From contig NZ_SNWA01000001.1 in the NCBI RefSeq assembly GCF_004361815.1, positions 3,782,001-3,846,000 of the forward strand: 64,000 nt of DNA, written 5' to 3'. Below, one piece after another: positions 26,346 to 37,031 of the stretch. A program made the position numbers and the translations under genes. Source of the DNA: Paraburkholderia sp. BL10I2N1 (GTDB lineage Bacteria > Pseudomonadota > Gammaproteobacteria > Burkholderiales > Burkholderiaceae). Position 1 is the first letter of the stretch. Every line of letters begins with the position of its first letter. The notes below the pieces were generated by a model, which saw only the letters and a list, made by a program, of their open reading frames with translations, made no database searches and was not told the origin of the DNA.

Positions 26346-26840
26346 GTGGAATCACTTCGTGCGCTGAAGTCTGCCCGACTGCTGCTGATGGCGGCGTTAT
26401 CACTGGTGATGCTCGCGGGCTGCGCGGGCATGTTCAATCGCGACGAGCTCCGCGTAAACGTAGTCGGCGTCGAACCGCTCGCCAGTCAGGGGCTCGAACT
26501 GCGGTTCAACGTGAAGCTCCGGCTACAAAATCCGAACGACTCAACCGTCAACTTCGATGGCGTATCGCTCGAACTCGAAGTCAACAATCAGACACTCGGG
26601 AGCGGCGTCAGCAGCCAGAGCGGCAGCGTGCCGCGTTTCGGCGAGACGCTGATCAGCGTCCCGGTGACCGTGCCCGCGTTTTCGGCCGCGCGTCAGGTGA
26701 TCGCGCTCGCCAACCGGGCGAACGGCGGCGACGTGCCGTTCGTGGTGCACGGCAGGCTCGCCGGCGGCGCGTTCGGCGGCATCCGTTTCTCCGACAAGGG
26801 CACGCTGCCCCTGCCGGATTTCGGTGGCATGAGCCAGTAA
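26346..26840 (+). CDS. LEA2/WHy-domain lipoprotein
   Basis: A 164-residue outer-membrane-type lipoprotein. The signal ends in the lipobox MLAGC, with the acylated Cys at residue 26. The mature part is a single LEA type 2 (WHy) beta-sandwich: GLELRFNVKLRLQNPNDSTV, then GVSLELEVNNQTLGSG and SVPVTVPAFSAA. Bacterial LEA2 lipoproteins are associated with desiccation and stress tolerance, but their molecular role is not settled. The GTG start has AAGGAG in front of it. It lies 39 bases after the EamA gene, so the two may be co-transcribed. Confidence 0.83.
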   Translation: MESLRALKSARLLLMAALSLVMLAGCAGMFNRDELRVNVVGVEPLASQGLELRFNVKLRLQNPNDSTVNFDGVSLELEVNNQTLGSGVSSQSGSVPRFGETLISVPVTVPAFSAARQVIALANRANGGDVPFVVHGRLAGGAFGGIRFSDKGTLPLPDFGGMSQ

Positions 26841-26859
26841 GCGGCAGTCTGAAATGCCA

Positions 26860-26895
26860 GAGGGCCGGCGACGCAATACCGCGCCGCCGGCCCTC
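26860..26895. terminator. Bidirectional hairpin terminator between LEA2 gene and thiolase
   Basis: An 11-bp perfect stem, GAGGGCCGGCG and CGCCGGCCCTC, with a 14-base loop, and TGCC/GGCA pairing further out. It sits between two convergent genes. No T-run follows, but the stem is very GC-rich. Confidence 0.65.
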
Positions 26896-26922
26896 GGCAT
26901 CGTCATGCAATCAATCACGCGA

Positions 26923-28101
26923 TCAGACAACCTCGAACAACCCTGCCGCGCCCTGCCCGCCGCCGATGCACATCGTCACGACGACAAGCTTCGCGCCGCG
27001 CCGCTTGCCTTCGATGAGCGCATGTCCGGTGAGTCGCGCGCCGGACACACCATACGGGTGACCGACCGCAATTGCGCCGCCGCTCACGTTCAGGCGTTCG
27101 TTCGGAATGCCCAGCTTGTCGCGGCAATACAGCACCTGCACGGCGAACGCCTCGTTCAGTTCCCACAGGTCGATATCCTCGACCTTCAGACCCGCCTGCT
27201 TCAGCAGCTTCGGCACGGCGAACACGGGACCGATGCCCATTTCGTCAGGCTCGCATCCCGCGACCGCGAAGCCACGGAAAATGCCGAGTGGTTGCAGCCC
27301 TTCACGCTCGGCGACCTTCGCGTTCATCACGACACACGCCGATGCGCCGTCCGAGAACTGGCTCGCGTTGCCCGCGGTAATCACGCCGCCCGGCAGCGCG
27401 GTGCGAATCTTCGATACGCCTTCGAGCGTCGTGTCCGCGCGAATGCCTTCGTCGGCGGCGATCGTGACTTCCTTCGTGAACAGACGCCCGCTCGCCTTGT
27501 CAGCGACGCCGGCAAGCACTGTCATCGGTACGATTTCGTCGTTGAAGCGGCCCGCTTCGAGTGCGGCAGCCGCGCGCTGTTGCGACTGCACGCCGTATTC
27601 GTCCTGACGCTCCTTCGAGATCGAATAGCGTTTGGCGACGTTCTCGGCGGTCTGCAGCATCGACCAGTAGATTTCCGGCTTGTTCTGGCTGAGCCAACCT
27701 TCGGCCAGCATGTGGCGGTTCATTTCGTTCTGCACGCATGAGATCGATTCGACGCCGCCCGCGACGTACACGTCGCCCTCGCCGGCGATCACGCGCTGCG
27801 CTGCCAGCGCAATCGTCTGCAGCCCCGACGAGCAGAAGCGGTTGACGGTCATCCCCGGCACGCTGACCGGCAAGCCCGCGCGCAACACGATCTGCCGTGC
27901 GATGTTGGCGCCCGTCGCCCCTTCGGGATTCGCGCAGCCCATGATCACGTCTTCGACGCGCGCCGGGTCGAGCTTCGCGCGCGCGACCGCAGCCTGCGTC
28001 ACGTGGCCGCCGAGCGTCGCGCCGTGTGTCATGTTGAAGGCGCCGCGCCACGATTTGGCAAGACCCGTGCGGGCGGTCGATACGATTACGGCGTCAGTCA
28101 T
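26923..28101 (-). CDS. Acetyl-CoA C-acyltransferase (thiolase)
   Basis: A 392-residue thiolase II-type enzyme that cleaves 3-ketoacyl-CoA with CoA in beta-oxidation, or condenses acetyl-CoA in reverse. The nucleophilic Cys90 lies in [17 protein letters not shown], the active-site His348 in [17 protein letters not shown], and the second Cys378 in [14 protein letters not shown]. The length is typical. It is the last gene of a minus-strand series: acyl-CoA ligase, hydratase/dehydrogenase, nicotinamidase, thiolase. The nicotinamidase stop is 64 bases upstream. The partner two-domain protein supplies the ketoacyl-CoA, so the pair is a FadA/FadB-like system, probably for fatty acids. Confidence 0.93.
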   Translation of the reverse strand: MTDAVIVSTARTGLAKSWRGAFNMTHGATLGGHVTQAAVARAKLDPARVEDVIMGCANPEGATGANIARQIVLRAGLPVSVPGMTVNRFCSSGLQTIALAAQRVIAGEGDVYVAGGVESISCVQNEMNRHMLAEGWLSQNKPEIYWSMLQTAENVAKRYSISKERQDEYGVQSQQRAAAALEAGRFNDEIVPMTVLAGVADKASGRLFTKEVTIAADEGIRADTTLEGVSKIRTALPGGVITAGNASQFSDGASACVVMNAKVAEREGLQPLGIFRGFAVAGCEPDEMGIGPVFAVPKLLKQAGLKVEDIDLWELNEAFAVQVLYCRDKLGIPNERLNVSGGAIAVGHPYGVSGARLTGHALIEGKRRGAKLVVVTMCIGGGQGAAGLFEVV

Positions 28102-28165
28102 GCATGTCTCCTGCTTCCTGTATGGGTGATGGTTCGCCGCGCCAGAGGGCTGGCGGCGATCTGCA

Positions 28166-28798
28166 TCAGATCTTTGCCAACACGTCGGCGGCCTGCACGC
28201 GCGAGATACCCGCTGCGTGCAGTTGCTGCCAGGCGGCGTCGAGCGAACCGTTGAGATCGATCGCGCGGGATGCGTCTTCGATCAGTGCGACCTCAAAGCC
28301 TGCGGCGCGTGCATCGAGTGCGGACCACGCGACGCAATAGTCCGTCGCGAGGCCGCAGCACCAGACGCGTTTCACGCCGACGTCGCGCAGATAGCCAGTG
28401 AGGCCGGTCGGCGTCCTGCGATCCGCTTCGAGAAAAGCCGAATAGCTGTCGACGTCGACGTGATGGCCCTTGCGGATGACGAGCCGCGCATGCGGTATGT
28501 CGAGGTCACGATGCAGCGCCGCGCCCGGTGTGTTCTGCACACAGTGGGTCGGCCACAACACCTGTTCGCCGTACGGCAGCGTCATCATTTCGAACGGGCT
28601 GCGGCCCGCGTGATTTGCGGCGAATGAGATGTGTGAGGCCGGATGCCAGTCCTGCGTCAGCACGACGTGACTGAACGCACGCGCGAGCCGGTTTATCACC
28701 GGCACGACCTCGTCTCCACGCGCGACGGCCAGTGCGCCGCCGGGCATGAAATCGTTCTGCACATCGACCGCCAGCAGGACCTCATCGGTGCCTTTCAT
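28166..28798 (-). CDS. pncA: Nicotinamidase / isochorismatase-like hydrolase
   Basis: A 210-residue cysteine hydrolase with the nicotinamidase layout: [16 protein letters not shown] with catalytic Asp12, the metal-binding [10 protein letters not shown] loop, the catalytic Lys in [14 protein letters not shown], and the nucleophile Cys in [14 protein letters not shown]. It should convert nicotinamide to nicotinate for NAD salvage. AAGGAG lies seven bases before the ATG at 28798, which decides the start over longer, arginine-rich extensions. It sits 25 bases after the hydratase/dehydrogenase gene and 64 before the thiolase, so it appears to be co-transcribed with beta-oxidation genes, an unusual setting. 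Confidence 0.92.
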   Translation of the reverse strand: MKGTDEVLLAVDVQNDFMPGGALAVARGDEVVPVINRLARAFSHVVLTQDWHPASHISFAANHAGRSPFEMMTLPYGEQVLWPTHCVQNTPGAALHRDLDIPHARLVIRKGHHVDVDSYSAFLEADRRTPTGLTGYLRDVGVKRVWCCGLATDYCVAWSALDARAAGFEVALIEDASRAIDLNGSLDAAWQQLHAAGISRVQAADVLAKI

Positions 28799-28823
28799 CC
28801 CGCTCTCCTTTCTACCGCTTCGC

Positions 28824-30908
28824 TCAACTGTTGAAGCCGCGGCCCTGCGCCGCCCGCTCGACGATTCGCGGCGCGATCTGCCAGGCGTCACCGTTCGGCT
28901 GCGCCGCGTAGCGGCGAATGGCCCGCTCGACGTTGTAGAGGCCGACGGTGTCCGCATAGAGCATCGGACCACCGCGCCACAGCGGGAAGCCATAGCCCGT
29001 CAGATAGACCATGTCGATATCCGACGCCTTCGACGCAATGCCTTCTTCGAGAATCTTCGCGCCTTCGTTGACGAGCGCGAACACCAGACGCTCGACGATT
29101 TCGTCGTCGCTGATCCTGCGGCGTTCGGCACCCGCTTCCTTCGAGTACGCGACGATCATCTCGTCGACGAGTTTCGACGGATGCGCCGCGCGGTCGCCAG
29201 CCTTGTAGTCGTACCAGCCGCCGCCCGTCTTCTGGCCGAAGCGCCCCATCTCGCACAGACGGTCGGCGATCTTCGAATAGTGCATGTCAGGGTGTTCCTG
29301 ATAGCGGCGCTTGCGGATCGCCCAGCCGATATCGTTGCCGGCGAGGTCGCTCATGCGGAACGGACCCATTGCGAAGCCGAACTTCTCGATTGCGCGGTCG
29401 ATCTGTGCGGGCAACGCCCCTTCCTCGAGCATGAAGAGCGCTTGACGGACGTACTGCTCGATCATCCGGTTGCCGATAAAGCCGTCGCAGACGCCCGACA
29501 CCACGGCGGTCTTCTTGATCTTCTTCGCGATCTTCATGACCGTGGCAAGCACGTCTTTCGCCGTCTCCTTGCCGCGCACGACTTCGAGCAGCTTCATCAC
29601 GTTGGCCGGGCTGAAGAAGTGCATGCCGACCACGTCCTGCGAACGCTTCGTGAATGCGGCGATCCTGTCGACATCGAGCGTCGACGTATTCGATGCGAGG
29701 ATCGCGCCGGGTTTCGCCACTTCGTCGAGGCGTTTGAACACCTGCTCTTTCACGCCGAGTTCTTCGAATACGGCTTCGACGATGAGGTCGGCGCTCTTCA
29801 GGTCGTCGTACGAGAGCGTCGGCGTGATCAACGCCATGCGCTGCTCCAGCGCTTCGGCGGTGAGCTTGCCCTTCTTGACGCTCGCCTCGTAATTCTTGCG
29901 GATCGTCGCGACGCCGCGATCGAGCGCTTCCTGTTTCGTTTCAAGCAGCGTGACCGGCAGGCCCGCGTTGACGAAGTTCATCGCGATGCCGCCGCCCATC
30001 GTGCCAGCACCGATCACGGCGACCTGTCTGATCTCGCGGGCAGCCGTGTCCGACGGCACATCGGGAATCTTGCTCGCGGCACGCTCGCCGAAGAACGCAT
30101 GACGCAGCGCGCGGCTTTCCGGCGTCTGCACGAGTGCCATGAAGCAATCGCGCTCGAACGCAAGACCCTTGTCGAAACCGTTCTTTGCACCGGCTTCAAC
30201 GGCATCGATGCACTTGTGCGGCGCCGGGAAATTCTTCGCGATGCCCGCCACCGTGTTGCGCGCAAACTGGATAAAGCCTTCGGCGTTCGGATGTTCGATC
30301 TTGCGATCGCGCACGCGCGGATGCGGGCCCGGTTTCGCGCCAACCTTGCGCGCAAACGCCAGCGCGGCTTCGAGCAGATCGCCTTCGACGACCTCGTCGA
30401 AAAGCCCCGTGCCCGCCAGCTTCTCCGACATGACGGGCGTACCCGACACGATCATGTTGAGCGCGGCTTCGAGACCGATCGCCCGCGGCAGACGCTGCGT
30501 GCCGCCCGCGCCCGGCAGAATGCCGAGCTTCACTTCGGGAAGCGCGATCTGCGCGCCCGGCGCGGCGAGCCGGTAGTGCGTGCCCAGCGCGAGTTCCAGC
30601 CCGCCGCCCATCGCGACGCTGTGAATCGCCGCGACGACCGGCTTCGCGCTACCTTCGACGGCCTTGATGACCGTCCCGAGCGTCGGCTCCTGGGTCGCTT
30701 TGGGCGTGTTGAATTCGGTGATGTCCGCGCCGCCGGAAAAAGCCTTGCCGGCGCCCGTCAGCACGATGGCCGTCACCGACGGATCGTTCTGCGCGCGTTC
30801 GAGCCCTTCGACGATGCCCGCCCGCGTCGACAGACCGAGCCCGTTGACCGGCGGATTGTTGAGCGTAATGACGGCAACGCCGTCACGTGTCGAGTAGTCC
30901 ACTGCCAT
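28824..30908 (-). CDS. Two-domain enoyl-CoA hydratase / 3-hydroxyacyl-CoA dehydrogenase
   Basis: A 694-residue FadB/FadJ-like multifunctional enzyme. The N-terminal crotonase domain (about residues 1-190) carries [14 protein letters not shown] and [20 protein letters not shown] with oxyanion-hole glycines. The dehydrogenase follows with the NAD motif [19 protein letters not shown] (about residue 300), [17 protein letters not shown] with the catalytic His, then two C-terminal 3HCDH domains. It hydrates enoyl-CoA and oxidises the 3-hydroxyacyl-CoA for the thiolase encoded two genes further on. GGAGG precedes the ATG at 30908. The acyl-CoA ligase stop lies 178 bases upstream on the same strand. 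Confidence 0.93.
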   Translation of the reverse strand: MAVDYSTRDGVAVITLNNPPVNGLGLSTRAGIVEGLERAQNDPSVTAIVLTGAGKAFSGGADITEFNTPKATQEPTLGTVIKAVEGSAKPVVAAIHSVAMGGGLELALGTHYRLAAPGAQIALPEVKLGILPGAGGTQRLPRAIGLEAALNMIVSGTPVMSEKLAGTGLFDEVVEGDLLEAALAFARKVGAKPGPHPRVRDRKIEHPNAEGFIQFARNTVAGIAKNFPAPHKCIDAVEAGAKNGFDKGLAFERDCFMALVQTPESRALRHAFFGERAASKIPDVPSDTAAREIRQVAVIGAGTMGGGIAMNFVNAGLPVTLLETKQEALDRGVATIRKNYEASVKKGKLTAEALEQRMALITPTLSYDDLKSADLIVEAVFEELGVKEQVFKRLDEVAKPGAILASNTSTLDVDRIAAFTKRSQDVVGMHFFSPANVMKLLEVVRGKETAKDVLATVMKIAKKIKKTAVVSGVCDGFIGNRMIEQYVRQALFMLEEGALPAQIDRAIEKFGFAMGPFRMSDLAGNDIGWAIRKRRYQEHPDMHYSKIADRLCEMGRFGQKTGGGWYDYKAGDRAAHPSKLVDEMIVAYSKEAGAERRRISDDEIVERLVFALVNEGAKILEEGIASKASDIDMVYLTGYGFPLWRGGPMLYADTVGLYNVERAIRRYAAQPNGDAWQIAPRIVERAAQGRGFNS

Positions 30909-31086
30909 GTGCCTGCCTCCATGCGCCTGGCTGCGCAAGATGTGTCCGTCGGTTCATTGTCCGACGCATTGTCCAAACATTCCAGGACCAGGAGGCAGAA
31001 TACACAAAAAAGCACGCTCGTTCAATTTATTGCGCGCTTATTCGATATAGGGTTTGCCCGGAGGTACCCCGGGGGTCATATGCCGC

Positions 31087-32766
<1,680 letters not shown>

Positions 32767-32927
32767 GTCTTTTGTCTCCTCGCCCAGTCGCGTGTAAGCC
32801 TTCAGGTCGGGCGCTTCTCGCACGGTTGCCGGATGGCCGCCCCACCCATACCAGGGTGAAGCAGGAAGCCGGCCAGCAGGCCCGTGGGCGCGGACTTACA
32901 ATATCGGCTAAACGTGAGGCTCTCAAT

Positions 32928-34484
32928 ATGTCGTTTTCCCCAAGCAACTCCGGCCTGTCAGAGCCAATGTCGGCCCTGGCCGGCTCGATTGGAAGCCAAC
33001 GCGAAGGCGCGTTTGCCCAGCTCGGCACCGCCTTCATGACGCGTCTGCCGGCAGCGCCTCTATCGGCCCCGTACATCGTGGGCTTCGCCGCCGAAACGGC
33101 CGCCCTGCTCGGTTTCGATGCGACACTTGCCCAGGATCCAGGCTTCGCCGAGTACTTCTCCGGCAACACCACCCGCGACTGGCCCGCGCAGACCTTGCCT
33201 TATGCATCGGTATATTCCGGGCACCAGTTTGGCGTTTGGGCGGGGCAACTGGGCGATGGCCGCGCGCTCGGGCTTGGCGAAGTCGAACACAACGGCAAGC
33301 GGTACGAACTGCAACTCAAGGGCAGCGGCCGGACGCCGTATTCGCGCATGGGCGACGGCCGCGCGGTGTTGCGTTCGTCGATCCGCGAATTCCTGTGTTC
33401 GGAAGCGATGCACCACCTTGGTATTCCGACCACGCGCGCGCTCTGCGTGATCGGCTCCGACCAGCCGGTGCGCCGCGAAGAGCTGGAAACGGCGGCCGTG
33501 GTGACGCGCGTCGCGCCGAGCTTCGTGCGCTTTGGACACTTCGAGCACTTCTATTCGAACGATCGCGTCGACGCATTGCGTTCGCTGGCAGATCACGTGA
33601 TCGACCGTTTCTATCCCGCCGCGAGGCATGCCGACGATCCCTATCTCGCGCTGCTGAACGAAGCGGTGCTGTCGACGGCGGACCTGCTCGCCCAATGGCA
33701 GGCGGTCGGCTTCTGCCACGGCGTGATGAACACGGACAACATGTCGATCCTCGGCCTGACGATCGACTACGGTCCGTTCGGTTTCATGGATGCGTTCGAT
33801 GCGAACTACATCTGCAACCACTCCGATACGCAGGGCCGCTACGCCTACAGAATGCAGCCGCAGATCGCCTACTGGAACCTCTTCTGTCTGGCACAGGGCC
33901 TCCTGCCCCTCCTCGGCCAGCAGCACGAAGACAGCGTGCGCGGCGAACGCGCGGTGGAAGATGCGCAACGGGTGCTCGAGGGATTCAAAGGCCGCTTTGC
34001 ACCCGCGCTCGAACGGCGGATGCGCGACAAGCTCGGTCTCGAAACCGAACGTCCCGGCGACGATCAGCTTGCCAACCGGCTGTTCGAAATCATGCACGCG
34101 AACCGTGCGGACTTCACGTTGACGTTCCGCCATCTGGCGCGGGTTTCGAAGCTCGATGCGAGCCAGGATGCGCCGGTGCGCGACCTGTTCCTCGACCGCG
34201 CGGCGTTCGACACCTGGGTGAACGACTACCGCGCGAGGCTGTCCGAAGAAACACGCGATGACACCGCGCGGGCCATTGCAATGAACCGGGTGAACCCCAA
34301 ATTCGTACTTCGCAATCACCTTGCGGAAACCGCGATCCGTAAGGCGAAGGAAAAGGACTTCTCCGAAGTCGAACGGCTGGCGGCGGTGCTACGCCGTCCG
34401 TTCGACGAGCAACCCGAGCACGAAGCGTATGCGGCGCTGCCGCCCGACTGGGCGAGTTCGCTCGAAGTCAGTTGCTCGTCGTGA
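32928..34484 (+). CDS. selO: Protein adenylyltransferase SelO (YdiU)
   Basis: A 518-residue pseudokinase-fold enzyme that transfers AMP to Ser, Thr or Tyr of target proteins, linked to redox homeostasis. Marks: [60 protein letters not shown] with the metal and catalytic residues, and the C-terminal cysteine motif ending SCSS, as in E. coli. In eukaryotes that cysteine region holds selenocysteine; here the codon is an ordinary TGC. The ATG at 32928 matches the family N-terminus. msrB starts 92 bases downstream on the same strand, giving a possible redox-repair pair. Confidence 0.95.
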   Translation: MSFSPSNSGLSEPMSALAGSIGSQREGAFAQLGTAFMTRLPAAPLSAPYIVGFAAETAALLGFDATLAQDPGFAEYFSGNTTRDWPAQTLPYASVYSGHQFGVWAGQLGDGRALGLGEVEHNGKRYELQLKGSGRTPYSRMGDGRAVLRSSIREFLCSEAMHHLGIPTTRALCVIGSDQPVRREELETAAVVTRVAPSFVRFGHFEHFYSNDRVDALRSLADHVIDRFYPAARHADDPYLALLNEAVLSTADLLAQWQAVGFCHGVMNTDNMSILGLTIDYGPFGFMDAFDANYICNHSDTQGRYAYRMQPQIAYWNLFCLAQGLLPLLGQQHEDSVRGERAVEDAQRVLEGFKGRFAPALERRMRDKLGLETERPGDDQLANRLFEIMHANRADFTLTFRHLARVSKLDASQDAPVRDLFLDRAAFDTWVNDYRARLSEETRDDTARAIAMNRVNPKFVLRNHLAETAIRKAKEKDFSEVERLAAVLRRPFDEQPEHEAYAALPPDWASSLEVSCSS

Positions 34485-34575
34485 AGCCCGCCTGGATCCC
34501 GATGCCCTGAGCCGGCCGCACGCACAGACTTCGTGAGCGACCGGTCCAGCCCCTCCTATCGACAGGAACCTGACC

Positions 34576-34995
34576 ATGAACCCAGACGATCTCAAGACCG
34601 ACTTGCCCCCCGTGCAGAAAGACGACGCCGAATGGCGCGAGCAGCTTTCCGAGACCGAATACCAGGTGACGCGCCACGCCGCCACCGAGCGCCCGTTCAC
34701 CGGCCGCTACTGGGACCACTTCGAGCGGGGCGTGTACGACTGCGTCTGTTGCGGCACGCCGCTCTTCGAATCGGACACGAAGTTCGACGCCGGCTGCGGC
34801 TGGCCGAGCTACTTCAAGCCGATCAACGGCGAGGTGATCGCCGAGAAGACCGACCGCTCGCACGGCATGCTGCGTATCGAGGTGCAGTGCAAGAACTGCG
34901 GCGCGCACCTCGGCCATGTATTCGAAGACGGTCCCGCTCCAACCGGCCTTCGGTACTGTATCAATTCGGCTGCGTTACAATTCGACCCCAAGTAA
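34576..34995 (+). CDS. msrB: Peptide-methionine (R)-S-oxide reductase MsrB
   Basis: A 139-residue enzyme that reduces methionine-R-sulphoxide in proteins. All key elements are present: the zinc pairs Cys56/Cys59 ([11 protein letters not shown]) and Cys105/Cys108 ([13 protein letters not shown]), the [11 protein letters not shown] substrate loop, and the catalytic Cys128 in [10 protein letters not shown]. The extra Cys58 between the first pair could act as the recycling thiol. AGGAAC precedes the ATG. It follows selO by 92 bases, and yciB follows it by about 200. Confidence 0.95.
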   Translation: MNPDDLKTDLPPVQKDDAEWREQLSETEYQVTRHAATERPFTGRYWDHFERGVYDCVCCGTPLFESDTKFDAGCGWPSYFKPINGEVIAEKTDRSHGMLRIEVQCKNCGAHLGHVFEDGPAPTGLRYCINSAALQFDPK

Positions 34996-35197
34996 CAGAC
35001 GCCGGTCGCGGCGGCGCTTCTGACAGGCGGGCTCCTTCTGTACTGTGGCGCCGCGCCCGGGCTGCTGAACGGCATTCCCGTCCAGTCGCCTGGCGGCCGC
35101 TGGCGGACCGACCGTAGCGGGTACGGACAACGGGCGCCCACGCGCCCCTCGTTGAGCCCTTATTGAGCGTTTCACTCCCCCGATTGCCGACCCGATA

Positions 35198-35728
35198 ATG
35201 AAATTCCTGTTCGACCTGTTCCCGATCATCCTGTTCTTTGTCGCGTTCAAGATCTGGGGCATTTTTACGGCGACGGCCGTCGCCATCGTCGCCACGCTCG
35301 TGCAGATCGCCTTTGTGGCATTCCGGCATCGCAAGGTCGATCCGATGCTGTGGGTGAGCCTCGGCGTCGTCACGGTGTTCGGCGGCGCGACGCTCGTGCT
35401 GCATAACGACACCTTCATCAAGTGGAAGCCGACCGTGCTTTACTGGGCGTTTTCGGTCGCGCTGATCGTGTCGCAGCTGGCGTTCAGCAAGAACCTGATC
35501 GAAGCGATGATGGGCAAGCAGATCACGCTGCCGCACCGCGTGTGGGCCCAGCTGAATATCGTGTGGGCGGTGTTTTTCGTGCTGCTCGGCATCGTCAACC
35601 TGTTCGTCGCCTATCACTTCTCCACCGACGCGTGGGTCAACTTCAAGCTGTTTGGCGCGACTGGCTGCCTCGTGGTGTTCATCGTCGGCCAGAGCCTGTG
35701 GCTCGCCAGATACATGAAGGAGGAGTGA
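35198..35728 (+). CDS. yciB: Inner-membrane septation protein YciB/IspZ
   Basis: A 176-residue inner-membrane protein with five hydrophobic segments, beginning [20 protein letters not shown], and with [34 protein letters not shown] and [18 protein letters not shown], all family marks of YciB. It helps to keep the envelope intact and is linked to septation and peptidoglycan synthesis. Its end overlaps the ribosome binding site of bolA, whose GTG lies two bases after the stop; translation is probably coupled. With the parvulin gene 10 bases further on, this is the compact yciB-bolA-ppiC operon. Confidence 0.95.
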   Translation: MKFLFDLFPIILFFVAFKIWGIFTATAVAIVATLVQIAFVAFRHRKVDPMLWVSLGVVTVFGGATLVLHNDTFIKWKPTVLYWAFSVALIVSQLAFSKNLIEAMMGKQITLPHRVWAQLNIVWAVFFVLLGIVNLFVAYHFSTDAWVNFKLFGATGCLVVFIVGQSLWLARYMKEE

Positions 35729-35730
35729 CC

Positions 35731-36045
35731 GTGAGCCACGACGTCTTCCTCAACACCACCACGGCCGAGCGCGTCGCGCTGATCGAGGCGCGCCTCGCGG
35801 CCGCACTCGCGCCGGTCGTTTCAATCGATGTGCGCGATGACAGCGCGCAGCACGCTGGCCATGCGGGTGCCGCAGCCGGCGGTCATTTCAGCGTCACGAT
35901 CGTCGCCGCGGCATTCGCCGGCAAGGCCCGCGTAGCAAGGCACCGCATGGTGTATGATGCGCTGGCCGATGGCATGCAGCGCGGCATCCATGCACTCGCA
36001 ATCACGGCTTACACGCCAGAAGAATTCGATTTGTTGTCCCGTTAG
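35731..36045 (+). CDS. bolA: BolA family protein
   Basis: A 104-residue BolA-type protein. The KH-like fold is visible in SVTIVAAAFAGKARVARHRM, then VYDALADGMQRGIHALAITA, with the conserved RHR/VY pair and C-terminal His. BolA proteins partner with monothiol glutaredoxins to handle Fe-S clusters and affect cell shape and stress responses. An unusual alanine- and histidine-rich insertion (DSAQHAGHAGAAAGGH) sits in the loop where the ligand His is normally found. The start is GTG, two bases after the yciB stop, with AGGAGG within the yciB end. Confidence 0.88.
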   Translation: MSHDVFLNTTTAERVALIEARLAAALAPVVSIDVRDDSAQHAGHAGAAAGGHFSVTIVAAAFAGKARVARHRMVYDALADGMQRGIHALAITAYTPEEFDLLSR

Positions 36046-36055
36046 GAAACTTCCG

Positions 36056-36835
36056 ATGACCTTGAAGAACACCCGCTCATGGGTATTGCTGGCTGCGTTC
36101 TCGGCAGCGCCTGCGTTTGCGCAGAACATCGCCGTCGTGAACGGCACGCCGATTCCGAAAGCACGCGCCGATGCGTTGGTCCAGCAGCTCGTCCATCAGG
36201 GCCAGCAGGACACGCCGCAACTGCAGATGGCCGTTCGCGAAGAACTGGTCAACCGTGAAATCCTGATGCAGGAAGCGGCCCGTCGCGGTATTCCGACGCG
36301 TCCGGACGTGAAGGCGCAGATCGCCGTCGCGCAACAGACCGTCGTGCTGCGCGCACTCATCGAAGACTTCGTCAAGAATAACGCGCCGACCGACGCCGAA
36401 GTCAAGGCACGCTATGACGATCTCGTGAAAGGCGCGGGCGGTCAGGAATATCACCTGCACCACATCCTCGTCGACAACGAGCAGCAGGCCAAAGACCTGA
36501 TCGCGAAGATCAAGGCCGGCGCAAGCTTCGAAGACCTCGCAAAGCAATTCTCGAAGGATCCGGGATCGGGCAAGAACGGCGGCGACCTCGACTGGTCGGA
36601 CCCGAAGGCCTATGTGCCGGAATTCGCCGACGCAGCCACGAAGCTGAAGAAAGGCGAGATGACCGATACGCCGGTACACACGCAGTTCGGCTGGCACATC
36701 ATCCGTCTCGACGACACACGCGCGATCGCGCCGCCGCCGCTCGAGCAGGTGAAGCCGCAGGTCGTGCAGCAGATGCAGCAGGAAAAGCTGCAGGCGTTCG
36801 AAGAAGGCCTGCGCAAGAACGCGAAAATCCAGTAA
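36056..36835 (+). CDS. Periplasmic peptidyl-prolyl isomerase, parvulin (PpiC) type
   Basis: A 259-residue exported foldase. A signal peptide (cleavage after APAFA, about residue 22) is followed by a SurA-like helical N-region (VVNGTPIPKARADALVQQLV), a parvulin domain at about residues 130-225 (HLHHILVDNEQQAKDLIAKI, FSKDPGSGKNGGDLDW, VHTQFGWHIIRLD) and a C-terminal helix. It should speed cis-trans proline isomerisation on envelope proteins. The ATG is 10 bases after the bolA stop. A strong terminator follows about 100 bases later, closing the yciB-bolA-ppiC operon. Confidence 0.93.
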   Translation: MTLKNTRSWVLLAAFSAAPAFAQNIAVVNGTPIPKARADALVQQLVHQGQQDTPQLQMAVREELVNREILMQEAARRGIPTRPDVKAQIAVAQQTVVLRALIEDFVKNNAPTDAEVKARYDDLVKGAGGQEYHLHHILVDNEQQAKDLIAKIKAGASFEDLAKQFSKDPGSGKNGGDLDWSDPKAYVPEFADAATKLKKGEMTDTPVHTQFGWHIIRLDDTRAIAPPPLEQVKPQVVQQMQQEKLQAFEEGLRKNAKIQ

Positions 36836-36871
36836 GTCGCGTTGGCGGCCCTGCGGGGCAGCCGGACAGGG

Positions 36872-36913
36872 CTCCTATACGGGGGTTCCTATACGGGGGT
36901 TCCCATACGGGGG
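36872..36913. repeat. Three 14-bp tandem repeats
   Basis: CTCCTATACGGGGG, TTCCTATACGGGGG and TTCCCATACGGGGG lie end to end, differing at one position between neighbours. They fall between the parvulin stop and its terminator. There are no spacers, so it is not CRISPR. Confidence 0.9.
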
Positions 36914-36936
36914 CTCCCAGGTGTTTTCCGGCTTCA

Positions 36937-36974
36937 GAAACGACAATGCCGCCCGAGGGCGGCATTGTCGTTTT
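36937..36974. terminator. Strong bidirectional rho-independent terminator
   Basis: A 13-bp perfect stem, CGACAATGCCGCC and GGCGGCATTGTCG, with a CGAG tetraloop, flanked by AAA on the left and TTTT on the right. It serves the parvulin operon on the plus strand and purL on the minus strand. Confidence 0.95.
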
Positions 36975-37031
36975 CAGGTTCAAGACATGGACCAGGCGCA
37001 CCTTTCGGCGCGCCCCGGTCTTCGTCCCGCC

